Notes under the pieces: model-generated
Told to the model about the DNA's origin: nothing
The model's input: the letters and a program-made list of their open reading frames with translations, nothing else
Database searches by the model: none
Assembly (NCBI GenBank): GCA_947579605.1
Contig: OX388305.1
Coordinates: forward strand, 25,495,542 to 25,559,541
DNA: 64,000 bases
Reading direction: 5' to 3'
Source of the DNA: Athripsodes cinereus
Taxonomy: Eukaryota; Arthropoda; Insecta; Trichoptera; Leptoceridae
Shown here: piece by piece, positions 45,528 to 58,000 of the stretch
How the letters are laid out: the number at the start of each line of letters is the position of its first letter
Position numbering within the stretch: the first letter of the stretch is position 1
Program-made: the position numbers and the translations under genes

Positions 45528-48500
45528 ATATATAACATTAATCACCATCCTTCTGAATGTAATATCATGGTTTATCCATTATTTCATAATTATTGACTTA
45601 CAAATGACTATTTTTAGTATTATGCCCATTATACTGTAGTGAAAATTCATATCTTTTTATAAGTAATATAATATGACAGTTACGAGAAATAATTTTAGTC
45701 AGGCATAAAGTTGGAACAATGCTAACCTCTATTTGTATGTACAGTGTATCTTAGTCAGGTTGAAGAGTTGCGATAGCAATAGCGGCCATTCCTATACGAT
45801 GTGAGTATGGCTGTTTGTTTGTTTATTAGATTGTTGGAGGAAATAGTTATTTTTTTTATTGTTGCTTTTATTGAAGTTTGTTTATTTCCAGCTATTTATA
45901 TTTTGTCGAACATATTTTTTTACATGCACTGTCACTGAATTATATTGTATCTAGCACAACATATTGTTGGTGTTTTGAAAGAATGGTTATAAACCGTTTT
46001 TTCAGGAAGTAAAGATCTACAGTTGTACTATGAATATTGTATAAAATGAGCAAACGTATTGTTAATATTAGAACGTGATTTCGTCATTCATAAACAATAT
46101 ATATTTTCTCTTTGGGCAATCATTAATTCCACATTATAATAGGGTTTACATTCTTTGTTTTTTTTGCTGCATAATTGTGTGCAGCGTGTCGTACTGGATG
46201 TCATCGCAGTTCTGCATTTTTTGTTTGTAAAATGATTTCTTAAAATGTTTTATTCACCCTTATAAGATACTGACAATGTAATATAGTACATGGTACATAG
46301 TGTAGGTATATGTTTTTGTTAGTGAATACTTTTTTATCATAGCTCAGTTACTCGGTAATGGGAAACTCCTGTCTGTAATCTTAACTTGACATTATTATTT
46401 GCTGGGTGTACTCATGACAATAATATTATGATTTTGTTATTTATTAATGGAGCATTGTTATCAGCAAAATAATTAAATAATCAAATAAGCTTTCACATAC
46501 AACTTCTTCAATAAAATGTGTCCGTGAACATAATAACATATGCAGTGCTTTTTTTTTATTCATATATAATAAAGTACATAGTAACAAGTATATTTTGTTT
46601 TATGCATTGATTATTTTAACTTTTCAAGATGTGAAAAATTTTTGTCTTACAAAAATATTACTACATTTTGCTTATTTGGTCTGAAGAAAAAATATATTGA
46701 TAATTAAGTTTTAAGTACAGAATTGTTAACGATTAAGTCAGTAATTTTCAGTGTTACTAAGAATGTTCTTAAGTATGTAGATGAATCAAATGTTGTGTAT
46801 CACAAATCTGTGCCTATGAATATTTAAAATTTCATAAATTTGAAATTTCATGGTGTTGTGCTGATTTATGAAATGTTAATACTTGTAGGTCTTGACCATG
46901 GAAAAATTACATCGTACTACATATTTTGAAAAATACTAAAAAAATCCTGTACTATTGACATCAAATAGATACGTTTGTCACAGTACATTGCTTCTATGTT
47001 ATGTGAAAATATGATAATTTCGTGGTAAAAGGTGTTCACTTGACATATTCAGTTGAAAAAACTAATTTTCTCCTCAGCACCATGTCGTCTAGGGTTCTCA
47101 TACTGGTTAATCCCACCCTCAATATAAAGTTTTACAATGTACCAGAATGTAAAACTAATTTTCTCCTCAGCAGCATGTCGTCTAGGGTCCTCATACTGGT
47201 TAATCCCACCCTCAATATAAAGTTTTACAATGTACTAGAATGTAAAAAACAAATTGTGTATTTTACTCCACGATAATAAACAACAATAATGCAAAAACCT
47301 AATTGAATTATAATATTAATTATTACAAAACAATAAAATTATACTCTATATTTCTACATATTTATTATGTTCACCCATCCTAGAGCTGACTGCACTGTAA
47401 TTTGTTTAAATTTGGCAATGGAACAAAAGTCAAAGTGTTGAGCACACCTCACATCGGTGTGAAACACTAGCCAGATCACTCTGATGCAGCATTCACTACT
47501 CACTACAAATTCAAATCACACCAAGACTACTCGGCGTTGGGGTTATTTTACACCATAAACGACCCGTTTTTGTTGAATTAAGTGCTGCATGTTGTTCAAG
47601 GATGCGAGATTTAACATTTAATTTCATATATTTTTAGGCTTGTATGGAAGAAATGACACTGTTACTCCTTATATTTTCGAGAGCATCATTAAATTACAAT
47701 CATAATACATAGAGACTTTTATGATTATGTGCAGATGTAATTGTTCTACATATTTATTTCAGTTAATGCTATGCATATTTATCATCACACAATGTAATAA
47801 AGTAATAGGATAAGCTTTCAAATATCTGGTGCAAAGGGAAAAAGGGGATGAATCGACTCAACCCTAAATCGAGTTTAATGCATTAGTCACAAATATTGAT
47901 CACATGCATCGTGGAAAATAATTATTTGCTATATGATTGTTGAATTCTGCAATGTAAATGAAATGAACTCTTACATTTAGAATGTTGTTCATCTGAGTGG
48001 ATTTTATTTTGACCTTCCTGTGAAGTAGTGTTTGCCAATTTATCACCTTTTTCCTTTTGCACATAGATACATCTGCTTATACACTTATATTTAGATATGA
48101 AAGAACACTGATGTTTATCTTATACATCTCTGGTGTTTCTATAACTTACAATTTTTAAATAAAATCTGTAGTTTCCGAAAACCAACATACAGTGGAAGGT
48201 ATATAATTTATTTTACATTCCAGTTATTTCGTCAGTTTATATATTTTTGTCAAAAATTATTGATGATCATCAAATCGTTTATGCTAGTCATAGTAAAAAA
48301 TAGTCGTATCCATGCAATCAAATAAAATGTCACACCTACTGTAGAACTCTCAGTATCCAGTCATATGCATGATGGAAGATATTTTTAACACCTTTCCAGA
48401 TGCTGTGTAATTAGCTCAGTACTGGAGAGAAATCTAAATGTATGGTCCGACACATAAATAAAGAAATTAAATATAAACGGTAACAATTCATACTTTTGTT

Positions 48501-48924
48501 CTACAACATATGTTTTTCTTACAGATGTATTTAGACATGACAACAAGACGGTTTCCTTTTAATCCATTGCATAATCTACATTTATATTGTCATATTATTG
48601 TAATCTCTGTAAATATCATATCTGAATTTTTTTTATAACCTGTATATAAATAAAACTTCAATAAACGTCTATATTCCAAATTCTGAACCGTGTATCATTC
48701 ATAAAATTAAATATATCAATTTATTCTGTATTGAATCAATTTTATTTAAAAAATTTCCTATTGAGATTGATTGCCTAAGCCAAATAATTACAAAGAGACG
48801 TTATTTAAACTGTGAAACAAGTTAATGATGTTTGATAAGTTCCAGAATCCAGAGGTCATGTTTAAATAAAAAAATATCCTTTCAAAATCAGACTTCACAA
48901 TTTTTATTTTTTTTTTATTTTTTT
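45528..48924. other. Gene-poor stretch, no coding gene recognised
   Basis: No coding exon could be supported. A GC-richer island TTGCGATAGCAATAGCGGCC ends in CGATGTGAGTATGG near 45798-45811. That could be a noncoding first exon with a GTGAGT donor, but no downstream exon was found. AATAAA signals cluster near 48645-48665. A two-copy tandem repeat lies at 47058-47250. Confidence 0.4.
47058..47250. repeat. Two-copy tandem duplication, 93-bp unit
   Basis: AAAACTAATTTTCTCCTCAG starts at 47058 and again at 47151. Both units continue with CATGTCGTCTAGGGT and TTAATCCCACCCTCAATATA and differ by only a few bases, so the duplication is recent. The open frame through it follows from the duplication and is not evidence of a protein. 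Confidence 0.9.
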
Positions 48925-49085
48925 TAGAAAGATATATCTGGGTTTTGTTATAAACCCAAATACAACCTTATACACCTTTCACAGTAAGCTAAAAGCTTGT
49001 GTCGTGAAAGGGGAGTTTGCCGGCACCTGGGATCGAACCACGGACCTCCATCGAATTGCAGAGCTATGTTAATCCATTGCACCAC
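48925..49085 (-). repeat. SINE family B copy, minus strand
   Basis: AGATATATCTGGGTTTTGTT ... GGGGAGTTTGCCGGCACCTG, then GGATCGAACCACGGACC (the B box in reverse), gives the full family B body. The T/A-rich tail lies at 48900-48930. Confidence 0.8.
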
Positions 49086-52000
49086 TAATAATATGGCATA
49101 ATTTGTTAGTTAAAAACATTATTTAATTATTACAACTTTTATTTCAAAGAAACCTTAACACTAAACTTCACATAAAATTAAAATGGTACAACATGAACTA
49201 TTTTTTTTGTGCTACTTGGATATTTGTTTAATTTTCAACTCCAGGCAGTTTTGGAAGGGTATGGTATTTTTTGAAACATTCTGACATGTGGAGAGCAACC
49301 AAGTATTTCTCACAGACCGGGTGAAAAATCAGCCTTAAGAAAACTATCTAGAGAACATATCTCTTTCTTTCGAAAATCATCTTCATTTCTTGCACAATTT
49401 TATATCATGGATTTTGGCATATTTTGGTTAGTTGTAGTATCAAAAAGCACAGCTAATAATCTTAATAAAAAATATACAAACTTTTGTTTTAATTTGGTAT
49501 AGTGTTCCTACTCAAAATAGCTTAACAAAACAACTTATGATTTAATTCAGTTTGAAGTTAATGATGTGAAAATTCATTTTAATTAAAAAAAAATTAAACG
49601 CGATATTAAAAACACTGTTAATTTTCACGTATAAAAAAATATTTAATCAATTAATAATAATTTAATACTAGTAAAAATTGCGTTTTAAGTAGCTCTAACC
49701 CTGAAGATTTGCAAAAGCGCTCGGCAATTAGTAAAGTATTTAATTATTGTTAATTGATTGAATACTTACGCGTGAAAATTGACAGTGTTTTAATATTTTA
49801 TACTCAGATATGATTTTATATTCTAGATTACTAAACACTGTGTTTCTACTCTTAATTGATGCTGTTTTAAATTATGTGGGGTCAAAAATAACTAATTCTT
49901 ACTCTCATTTTATTCTTTTTTATTTCCAAAAAATACATTCCAATCTTACACAAGTCATAACAAATGAATAAGAGATACCTATGGATAATTTATTTATTAA
50001 TACATAAAACAATGTCAACACTTTGCTGCTAAAATAGCATAGTTGTATCTCGGACAAATCCGATTCAGTTTTTTTTTGTATTGTAGTGGGTGTGATACCT
50101 CCTTAATTGTTATCACAAGTAAAACAGTCCTGGTGACAATGCATAAAGTATTGTTACCAGGGACTGACCTCCGCCCTGGAGGCCCTTGTGGAATCACTCT
50201 TTTTCGGGATCTCCACAGGTGCAGAACTTTGCTAGCGCGAATCATATCTTAGTAACTTCCTTCTTTCTTCGAGACTTGTTGTATTGAACCGATTGTTATT
50301 TACCACTTAACTAATTAAATAAATGTATAAAGCCGTTACTCGAGTGATCATTTTACCTGGTAAGACAATTATCTCTCTTTTTCCTCCTGATAAAGTAATG
50401 TATCTTCGTCAGTGACGAAGGAGGCAGGACATCGTACTGAACAAGCGCTTAGGATCATATCCTTAACCGCTTCAGTATTATTTTGTACATAAACCAATTC
50501 TTTTGAGTTTTATTATTAATCAATTATACTTCTTTACTATTTGCGATTGCAAAAAAATATAAAGAATTTGCATGTATGCAGGGCTGGCACTGGCAACCAA
50601 AATTTTCTCTTCATTGCCGGTCTAAAACCTGTGTGGAGATCATCATATGTACAAATTATAATTTTAAAACAAAGAAACAATATCAAAATTAGTATATTTA
50701 TGAATGATATTTGTCAAAACATTCAAAATATGAAGACCCGGTTTCTTGGAACACGTTTCGCAGTGGCAAATTGTATCTCTATGTTCAAAAACAACACACC
50801 ACTGTTAACGTTAAACCGAATCACATGTGCCACACCACGACCACCTTGTAAAATAAAGCAAAGCTGTTGATAAATATAAAGTATTTTAAAATTATGACAA
50901 TATAACAATTAAAAAAAATACAACAAGTAAATAATTTTAAAGTGCGTACTTTTTCTGGAGTAAACACTAGAAATGGGGAATTTGATATTAGTAAATAACG
51001 AAAAAATAATGTTTATGGCACATTTTGATATAATGTAAAGACATTAATTTTTACTAAAGAAGGCATAGCTTCTAAAAATTATATTTTTTTAAATTAATCT
51101 CTGTCAATAAATAATAAGATTTAGCTTGAAAGTTAATTAGTTTAAGAGATTGGATCTATACTTTATTTTCATTATACATATAACTGTTTCATTCTATCCT
51201 CTAAAGGTTTTGCAACTTACAATTCTCTTGAGACTGTCATAGTGATAAGTATGGATAAAGGTCAAGATATATACTATTTTTGATTAATCATGAAATATTT
51301 TTAACTATATGTAATAAAAATATACACATAAAATATCTAGAAATCTCAAACTTATGTTTAAAAAACACCTAGAAGTAAAAAAATTGAAATCCAAACTCTA
51401 TTTAGATTTTTATGTTGTTGATAACATAGTTAGTATTGAGTGATCAGAATATTCTGGTAATCGGGTATGATATTGTATTCATTAGGTATAATTATATTCA
51501 CCTCCTAATCTGTGTGTCTCTAATTAAATGTATACATGTTTGGTGCAATTATTAAGTAAATTTAATTATTATGTGACCATTGTGCAAATCATGGTGAGTC
51601 TATGAATAAAGTTGCTGTCACTATTTCTTTGATATTCATTAACTAACCAGTAGATTCATTTGGTATAATAATATTTTTGGTGATATTTCAATATTTTGAT
51701 CATTATACATGACATTCACTTAGTGATTATTATCCTCTACAAGAGCTTAGCTCACACCTCAGTGATTATCTCACGCCTCGAGTTTGTTATCTACCACTAA
51801 AATTTCGCATTCATGTTTCACATTATCTTGCAAGGAATGTCACTGTATAACATAATCTATCACTTAGCCTAAAACTTGTTAATAATATGTCGATTGAATT
51901 TGATTTGTAAATTGTTATATTTCACAAAAATCTGTGCATCCGTGCAAACCTGAAATGATGGTAACATACTGCAAAGCGTGCTTGTGCGTAACATATTTTT

Positions 52001-52094
52001 ACAAAATAGCACACCATAGCTACGGAGCTATTACATAACTAGACATTTCAACTTATGTCTTTCATTGAAATATTTTGTTATGCTAATATATTGT
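49086..52094. other. Gene-poor stretch, includes lectin 3' UTR
   Basis: No coding gene recognised. Open frames around 50015-50250 run through a GC-richer patch (50100-50230) in both directions and show no family match. The rightmost part should contain the 3' UTR of the minus-strand lectin gene. Confidence 0.4.
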
Positions 52095-55000
52095 TTACCC
52101 TAGGACTCTATTAAAGAAGTATGGATAAAATGATCTGTGTTGTGATGACTGAGTGAGTGTACGTGATCTATTTGGTTTTGGCAATGGATCAGGTGTCGGT
52201 TCCATTATTTCTTCTATTTTATCATGAGTACTCAATTCGATCTGATTAGCTTTATTTATAGTTTTGTTAACTGTATTTACCAATTTCTCGTCTTTATTTT
52301 CCATATTGATTTTGAGTTTATCATTTTTGGAGGAGTTGCTGATGTCATGGCGAATGCTTTCACTCTCATTGTTTACATTACTGCTCCCTTCTTTGTTCAG
52401 AACAAGAATGTTTGGATCTATAAGGATGTTTTTGTTTGATACTTCAGTATGGTTTACAAGTGCATTACCTGTAGTTGGTGATTGAGTAGTTTGGGTCTCA
52501 ATGTGTGACTCTGTGGTCTTTATGACAATATTTTGTTCTGTAACAATCTGTGGTGTTGATGTCATTGGAGGTTCTGTAGACGTAGTTGTTATTTCTATAA
52601 CTGTTAATGGTGTAGCTTTTGTGGCTATATTAGGTATTGTCACTGCAACAACTTTGCTTGATAAATCTTCTGTCTTATTTGGCAGTGACACGTCTTTGTA
52701 TTTCTTTTTCTCTTCTTTGTACTTATCATATTTCTTTCCTTTTACTGGTTTTCGTATTTTAGTTTCATTGGTTTCAATTGTGTTCTCTTGTTGATTTTCT
52801 GTAGTTGTACTAACTGTTGTCTCTTGTATTTTTGCTGTCGATACAGTTAATGTAGATGTTAAAGCTGGTTGGACAATCAGTGGTTTTGGTTTGGGTGTTG
52901 CCACTTGTGTTGTAGTTGAGATTGATTTGGTTGTAGTACTGACTGGAAGTTCTGTGGATACAATAAGAGGCTTAACTGATGTCAAACTTTCATGTTTCTT
53001 AATGCTAGTTGGCTGATCCACCTTATACAGTTTATTTTGATTGTTCTTTTGTTGTAAATGCTTCTCTTCTGGAGTTACTACATTCATATCAGTACCTACT
53101 TTACTTTTTGCCATCACAAGTGGTGGAATAAAGTGATCTGTTGGAGCAGTGTAGATATTGTCATGGTGCTCCTTAGCCTTACCCTTTTGTTCTGTGTTTG
53201 CGTTTAGAACTATTATTGGTAAAGTGGTTTTCTTATCTGGATTATTTGGTAATATTTTTGAAAGATCTTGTTTTTCGGTTGTTGTCATGATTACAGTTGT
53301 TGGAGAGGTCGGAGATGTTGTCATTATTGATGGCTTGGTGGGATTTTCACTCACTAGAGATTCTTCCGTTATTTCAGGATGTGGTGTTGATATTTTTAAT
53401 TCTGGTTTAGGTTGTTCGATTTTTGGTGTGCTCACTTGTGGAGTGGATGGTATAACTATTGGTTTGGATACGATTATTTGCACAGGTATTGTTTGTAAAG
53501 GTTTAGACTGCACTTTTTCTGTAGGTTTAGGTGTTATTTGTGGTGAATTGGTTGTAGTTGTGATCGATGATGAAGGAGCAATAGTTTCTCTGCGCATGCG
53601 AGTAGAATAATCCCCAGGACTAGCAGTTGTAAAGACAGGTGTATCAGAATGTGCTGGATTTGGGGATCCACTGCTTGAACTGCCTCCTTCTGTTACTTGG
53701 TTATCAGAGAAATCATCTTCAACAGAAGCACATGACAGTTCCTTCAGGACATCACTGTGGCTCTGGAAATATTGTTGATCGTAATTAGTACTTAACACAT
53801 TTGATTTTATCTACAATTCAATATTATGGAAAAAAGAAATAGGGTCTAGGAAAATTCACCGACAACAATTTGCCGACGGACAATTTACCGACAACAATTC
53901 ACCGAGAGGACAAATTACCGAGAGGATAATTCACCGACAGGATAATTCATCGACGTACATTTCACCGACAGACAATTTGCCGACAAATACGAATAATATA
54001 ATTCTAGCGTGGTCGGAAGTTCTTTTTTTAAAAAAAGACAGATTGTTTCTTGTAGTGGGTGTTTAAATATGTTGTTACACAAATACATAAACAATAAAAT
54101 ACAACATTACAAAACGTGATTATATTGTTTTGTATTTGTCGGCAAATTGTCTGTCGGTGAAATGTACGTCGATGAATTATCCTGTCGGTGAATTATCCTC
54201 TCGGTAATTTGTCCTCTCGGTGAATTGTTGTCGGTGAATTGTCCGTCGGCAAATTGTTGTCGGTAAATTATCCGGCTCCCAAAGAAATAAAGCTGGGATG
54301 GTGATTACGAGTACTTGTTACACTTCCTTGGGTCAGAAAATGTGTCTGATGGGTTGAATGCTGTGGACAAAATATTATCTTATGAGCAGAAAGAAAATTA
54401 TCTCAGTGTTTTAAACCCTGTCATACCTCATTAGATTTACAGGTGACTTTCTTGGTTCCATCTAATCCACAGTCTGAAATGAGCTGAACAGCTGCCAATT
54501 CAGGAAGGAACTGCACAGTGAGAGACGGCAGAGACTTAACGAGACATCCTCCTTCAGGTTTGAAAGCCCATGTTGGAACTGAAATGTAAATTGTTCGGAC
54601 ACATGTTTAAATAAATAAATAAAATAATAATTATTAAATTACCTATCTAGAGTTTGTGTGTTCACATTGTGAAAAGACATTTTAAGCATATTTGATACTA
54701 ACAAAACTACTGTTTACTTTCACTATTGATTTATTACTCGAGTACTTTCGTCAAGTTAGATTGACATTTTCAAGAGAACTAATATAAAAAAAAGTCACAT
54801 GCAATAACAAATTTAACGATAATTAATAAACAAAATCAGCGTAACCGAGAGATACGCATTAAAAATATGTAAAATATTTACAAAACGTATTGCGGAATAA
54901 AAGCTAAGTTGAGATGTCCTGAAACTTATTCCAGTGGGCCTAGTCAAAACACATTTTAACTACGAAAATTGACGCGTTCTCGCAACGTCGTCCACGTTTG

Positions 55001-58000
55001 AACGAAAACCTAACGCTAAAATGTGTTTTGACTAGGCCCACAGGTATTCAGCCGGCGAACCTGAGGGTCGTCGATACTCGAGTCCTCGTAGATAGATCAA
55101 CTTGTAATGTTTTATTTTATTTTTGTTTTATTATAATTATAATTTTTTTTTTATCATTATTATTATAATTAATTATTATGGTGCATAATAATTATATTAT
55201 GTGAAGATTTTTTTTTATTTTTTTATAAGCATGTAAACGCTTTAATATGTTTTTTTCTTGCTGTTAATTATGTCGGATCGGGTACACGGTCTACTAGAAC
55301 CGAAGTGAGCCTTGCCCATCACTAGTAATTTAATTAACAAGTAGTGTGATGTAGTATGGGTGGCTCTGATTGGGTAGTGGCCCTGTGCTCGGTCTGAAAA
55401 ATAACATGGTGATTGTGTTTTTTATCTATTGATGTTTTTTGAGATAACTTTATTTATTGGATTTTTAAATGGTGCTTGAAATATTGTGTAGTGTTTTTAC
55501 AGAATATTGAAAGTTATTTTTTTATTAATAGGTTATATTCGTATGGTTGTTGTTTTAGATTCTTGGATTAATATTTGTTTATGATTGTTATATGTATGTT
55601 GTCCACTGTCCAGCAATTAGGTTTCACAACTGTCAAGCTGGCAGTGGTATATTTTATTCAAATAAAATAAATAAAATAAAATAAATACTTCCCTCCCAAG
55701 GGGCATCTTACCCAGACCTACAGACTCGACAGTTTCAGTTCAACCATAAGATATGTCACCCATCTTAAATGTCTTTTATCGGTACGAAGATGACGACTTT
55801 CGCATGTTTATTACAAGCAGTTGATCCACTGGCTACCCCAATTGTGGTAGATGCCTTAATGGTACGGACGATAATATTATCATGATTTTATCTCATATCT
55901 TGTCTTATGTTAAGTCTATCACACTATGTATGTAGGTACTATTTAAGTTAGTGGGTCTAAGATACGAGCAGGTACACATGGCCGGGGAGGTTGTAACACA
56001 AGTTCGATTAAAACTATTTGAGAGTTTAGATTGGGTAACTTTCAATATAATTACTTTGGTAAACTAATACTGATTATTATAATATTTCTAGATGATTACT
56101 CAGAAGTCTTACACACTGAGTAAATGAGAGTAATAAATAAAAAACACAAGGTAGGTATTGATATTTAGACTAAATTTAGGAAATGGTGTTATAGGTGGAT
56201 GGCGCCCGTAATCGCTACATGTTTTGGACTTCTCATTTTTAAAAATTAAAGTAAAATCCAGAAATGATTTCAAACAACAAAAATTATAGTACCTACTCAT
56301 ATTGATTTCAACGTTTTCTTTTATACAGTAACTTGTGCTTTTTGATGTTCAATTATAAAATTACACATTAATAAAAAAGGAAAACTATGTAGCTAGTAAC
56401 ATTTTGTGACAATAATTATATTCGTGTGATTTTTGCAGTTTTTTTCTCGGCATTAAGAAATAAATGCCGAGAAAAAATTGCAAAAATTAACCAAACTAAT
56501 TAAGTGTCGCATCTTACTACGATAAATCTACTGTGTGTGCAATAATAGGTATGTTAAGTTGTAACAAACATTTAAATTTATATTTTACATCTCAAACACG
56601 AAAATATTCTTTTATATGTTTAGATAGGTAATAAAATTAATACCTACATAATTATTATTAAGTATAGTAGTACCTTCGTCCCACGCAATTAATCAATCTA
56701 ATGTGAGAATGGCATCACACGAGCATACACATTACATTACATTACAATATGAAATGTTACAATAAATTATTTATACATAATGATTCATTATCTCACAAGA
56801 TATTCACAACTCACGTTTCAAAAAAATATTAATAATATTTTGTTTAGAAATTATTAGATTCATTCATCTATACCAGCGATGCACAAACCGCGACCCGCCA
56901 GCGAATTATAATATATAAAAAAATGTCAATACCAGTGATAATCGGATATCCGGTAAAAGTACCGGATACTTAATAACACGAGTAAGTATTCTTTAAGAAA
57001 ACTGAGGAGTTTTTGAAAGATTTCAAATTCCTATACCATTTTGGAAGGCGACGGGGAGTAGAAATTCAAGCATTGAAATATTTCAAAATCCGGTATCGAC
57101 ACAAACAATCGGTACAAATACTCGGTACATTGTAAAAAAAGGTACTTTTTGAAAATATTTCAATTTCCTATACCATTTTGAAAATTTGGCGACGGAAGGT
57201 AGATATTTTAATCTAGAAATTAAAACATTTTTTCTTATAGCGGCCCGTCCTAGGCTCATAATCTTCCCGGGTGGCCCCTATAAGTCTGCATCCCTGATCT
57301 ATACTATCATGTCATATGCCACAAATAGGGTTACAAGCGAAATAATTCAATATAAAAAAAATATGCAAGTCACCCGTGCTAAAAAAGTCAAAACATTCAG
57401 GATGGTTGTCATATTTCGTCGCTGAACTGAAAATAAGGGATATTTTAAGAATACCCGCATCTTACAGAATTTCTCTTCAGAAAAAATACGATTTTAGAAA
57501 TATAGTACAATGCGATATAAATTCCTATAACCCGCGCAATATAATAGATACCGAACTTTCATATATCAAAAAACTACGAGTTATTTAATGTCTTGAATTC
57601 AGTGATGAGATGTGTTACTTATCTTGAATATCTTATTTGTTTATAACATGAATAGACCATCGTGTATGTTCGTCATTATAATTATATTCTTCTTAGAAAT
57701 ACAGACTAGAAACGGACCCTCTCCGTTTAGGATAATTTTGTGCTTTTATCTTTTCACTACATATTTTCTCATACAATTTTCTGATATCGTTGTGAAAAGG
57801 AACGGGATATTTTGATAAATTATCATTCCAGATGAAGGTAAACACACGTAATAATTACATTATTGTTATTTATTGAAGGCTCATTATTTATTTAAGGTAT
57901 TAACATGTATTTACCTACCAATCTGTGTACTATGTATTTCAGTGAACGGTCAATATTAACAGATTAATCATTTGTGTGCAAATATATCTATGTAAATTAT

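Noticed and set aside
47022..47276. 84-codon repeat-containing open frame
   Set aside because: It exists only because a 93-bp unit (a multiple of three) is duplicated in tandem. No flanking coding signal.
50015..50252. Overlapping open frames on both strands around a GC-richer patch
   Set aside because: Neither translates to a recognisable family, and both are short and mutually antisense. Left as unexplained.
52224..53610. Long open frames on + (52224-52439, 52501-52794, 53158-53610)
   Set aside because: They are antisense to the Thr-rich lectin exon; its biased ACA/ACT/ACC codons leave the opposite strand free of stops. Composition follows from the real frame.
53842..54280. CRISPR-like array of short repeats
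   Set aside because: Units are degenerate, have no unique spacers, are mirrored as an inverted repeat and have a 9-bp target duplication. It is a transposon in a eukaryotic intron.
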